A DNA stretch of 64,000 bases from Sthenelais limicola (Eukaryota > Annelida > Polychaeta > Phyllodocida > Sigalionidae). The notes beneath the pieces are model-generated. The model was not told the origin of the DNA and made no database searches. It was given only the letters and a program-made list of their open reading frames with translations. Location: NCBI GenBank assembly GCA_942159475.1, contig OW804102.1:24990684-25054683 (forward strand), written 5' to 3'. The stretch's first letter is position 1. Every line of letters begins with the position of its first letter. The position numbers and the translations under genes were made by a program. Shown piece after piece: positions 62,107-64,000 of this stretch.

Positions 62107-62259
62107 TATTACATATAGTCGAGACAAACATGACTGATGTATCACCACTTAGAGATCAATATCAGAGCACTCTATCATGTGAGCTGCTAGGGAGCTACTC
62201 CTACATTAATATCCGCTACTACAGCTCAGCCTAGGCTGGGATAATATGGGCAACCCTTG
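62107..62259. other. No feature recognised
   Basis: Short unique spacer. Confidence 0.35.
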
Positions 62260-63115
62260 ATGGACATAATTCACCATGTCACCTCTATTCTTAATGGTGG
62301 GTTAGGGAGAGTGGGTGGGAAGGCTATATATATATTATATATATTGATGTACCAAAGCTTTGATAACAAAATTGGTTCAATGCCATTAATAAATTGTTAA
62401 CAAATGAGTCTTATTTAATAAATTAACCCAGAATCTGGATGGACATAATTCACCATTCCATCTCTATTCTTAATGGCAGGTTAGGAGAGAGTGGGTGGGA
62501 AGGCTATATATTGATGCATCGAAACTTTGATAATAAAATTGGTTCAATGCCATTGATAAATTGTTAACAAATGAGTCTTATTTATTAAATGAATGCAAAA
62601 TCTGGATTGACATAATTCACCATGTCACCTCTGTTCTTAATGGTGGGTTAGGAGAGAGTGGGTGGGAAGGCTATATATATTATATATATTGATGCACCAA
62701 AGCTTTGATAACAAAATTGGTTCAATGCCATTAATAAATTGTTAACAAATGAGTCTTATTTAATAAATGAACTCAGAATATGGATGGACATAATTCACCA
62801 TTCCACCTCTGTTCCTAATGGCAGGTTAGGAGAGTGGGTGGGAAGGCTATATATTGATGCATCGAAACTTTGATAATAAAATTGGTCCAATGCCATTAAT
62901 AAATTGTTAACAAATGAGTCTTATTTAATAAATGAACCCAGAATCTGGATGGACATAATTCACCATGTCACCTCTATTCTTAATGGTGGGTTAGGAGAGA
63001 GTGGGTGGGAAGGGCGTATAGTACAATATATTGATGCATCCAAATTGCAATTGATTAAATGTCATTAATAAATCATTGATAAACTGTCACTGAATAAATC
63101 AAACTGAAAGTTTAA
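62260..63115. repeat. Satellite: about 172-bp units in a 345-bp dimer
   Basis: Units start ATGGACATAATTCACCAT at 62260, 62439, 62606, 62784 and 62949, with spacings 179, 167, 178 and 165. Odd units have GTCACCTCTATTCTTAATGG and a long TATA run with GCACCAAAGCTTTGATAAC; even units have TTCCACCTCT, GGCAGG and GCATCGAAACTTTGATAAT. The fifth unit decays after 63010. Conserved TTGGTTCAATGCCATTAATA and AACAAATGAGTCTTATTTA blocks. No coding frame. Confidence 0.95.
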
Positions 63116-63164
63116 AAGACATTGACAAACCTTGATAGACATTGTAAACATTAGGACAGCTAAT

Positions 63165-63468
63165 AAGTATTTTTATATTTTGAGATTGATATTTTTATTT
63201 TTGAAAAAAGAGTTTACAATATTTCTGGGTGGACAAGTACTAGTAAAGTAGCTAAATATACTCTATAGTATGAACTCAGATATGCATAAACATATTCAAT
63301 AAACAGTCCTGAGATTTGGTTCCTGTATTCATGCTACTGGCAGTACTTATAAGCACCTCAAAACTGAGAACATTCCCAAAAAGGGATCTTTTAAATGAAA
63401 CACTTTGAAAACTATAATCTTTCCGATGTGTGACTCATATGTCTGTAACACATTACAATTTAACAACA
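63165..63468. mobile_element. MITE family D, near-complete copy
   Basis: TTTTTATATTTTGAGATTGA, CAATATTTCTGGGTGGACAA, GTAGCTAAATATACTCTATA, GGATCTTTTAAATGAAACAC and TTTGAAAACTATAATC, ending GATGTGTGACTCATATGTCT + GTAACACATT. Lies directly beside the satellite array. Confidence 0.75.
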
Positions 63469-63909
63469 TGCCCACCAGAAATAATAATAATTCTTGAGCA
63501 CAGAACCACTTTTCTCTCACTAACTCACAACTAAATAAACCCTTCGGCACCAGTTCACATATGTTATCATATTTTATGGTGAAGTTATAGAGTGTGTTCC
63601 GATAAGAAGGATGGGCTGGTGGGATTAGTGTGCTCCGTACCAAAGTCCTGTCATGCACAAGAGTTTTATAATTAACACATTTGAAGCGTGTAAAGAATTA
63701 GAGGCGAGGAAGTGAGAGGTGATGTATAGGAGATGAGGGGTACTGGTGGGCGAGTGGAGATGTAGGAGATGTTCACGTTTTTTCTTGTATGGAACTCAGT
63801 GATATATATATTAAAGTGGGGAGACTTATCAAATGGATTGTTTCACAGGCGTGTTGTGTGGTCGCTAATCCCAATCGTTATAAATATAATACATGTTATT
63901 CACATGGGT
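63469..63909. other. No supported gene
   Basis: The 103-codon minus-strand frame (63347-63658) overlaps the MITE at one end and lacks splice signals. Confidence 0.35.
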
Positions 63910-64000
63910 TTGTTTCAGGAAAATGAGTCACACGTCGCAAATCTGATATTTTTCAAAGTCAATTATCTACAAGATCTCCTTCTTGGAATGGTTTCATCTT
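63910..64000. mobile_element. MITE family D, cut by the window end
   Basis: GTTTCAGGAAAATGAGTCAC, ACGTCGCAAATCTGATATTT, TTCAAAGTCAATTATC and AAGATCTCCTTCTTGGAATG; continues beyond the window. Confidence 0.7.

Overview
This is non-coding-rich, AT-rich DNA from an animal genome. There are no bacterial-type operons, no rRNA or tRNA genes, no CRISPR array and no intact transposase or reverse transcriptase. The window holds many short inverted-repeat transposons (MITEs), minisatellites, long homopurine/homopyrimidine tracts, CTCF-like, nuclear-receptor-like and RFX/E2F/NRF1-like motifs, and a few isolated exons with metazoan splice signals. Two copies of a repeat carrying 'TTTACGCCCTTATCAACAC' recall the conserved core of mollusc/lophotrochozoan V-domain SINEs. 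My best guess is therefore a marine lophotrochozoan, possibly a mollusc; this is inference only.

Layout. 0-16 kb: homopurine and homopyrimidine tracts, a tandem array of hairpins (3.15-3.84 kb), a 45-bp minisatellite (7.2 kb), the first MITE copies, and nuclear-receptor and CTCF-like sites. 16.37-16.76 kb: the best gene evidence, a terminal exon of a cysteine-rich, probably secreted protein with a splice acceptor, stop and poly(A) signal. 17.6-18.1 kb: a 510-bp pyrimidine tract. 18.3-27.2 kb: several CpG-containing promoter-like islands, including a TATA/Inr core promoter with a predicted first exon (23.74-23.91 kb), then a four-unit minisatellite. 27-34 kb: MITEs, a C-rich tract and a SINE-like repeat. 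34.82-34.96 kb: a second terminal exon. 38.27 kb: a 28-bp microexon candidate with POU-type sites in the following intron. 40.7-41.9 kb: a 15-bp minisatellite with higher-order blocks and a 38-bp perfect palindrome at its edge. 42-58 kb: more MITEs, weak exon candidates, an 18-bp minisatellite grown from a MITE end (49.6 kb) and RFX-like sites. 60 kb: a promoter-like island. 62.26-63.12 kb: a dimeric satellite.

Genes. The exon candidates (16.4, 23.8, 34.8, 38.3 kb, weaker ones at 44.7, 46.0 and 57.8 kb) are all on the + strand. They look like pieces of at least two genes separated by large introns. The first exon at 23.8 kb can end in phase 0 and the terminal exon at 34.8 kb starts in phase 0, so they could belong to one gene, but nothing in the sequence proves it. 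I could not name any protein. Most open frames above 60 codons lie in low-complexity tracts or tandem repeats and are not genes.

Repeat families are given working names: A (about 240 bp, ends ATATGGGTCAGATTTTCAG), B (about 360 bp, ends TAGGGGATTTGCAT), C (about 160 bp, ends GTCTAGRCTCAGAG), D (about 300 bp, ends AGGAAAATGAGTCACAAG), E (about 330 bp, ends TTAAAGCTGCA), F and G (fold-back elements). Boundaries are read by eye and are accurate to roughly 10 bases.
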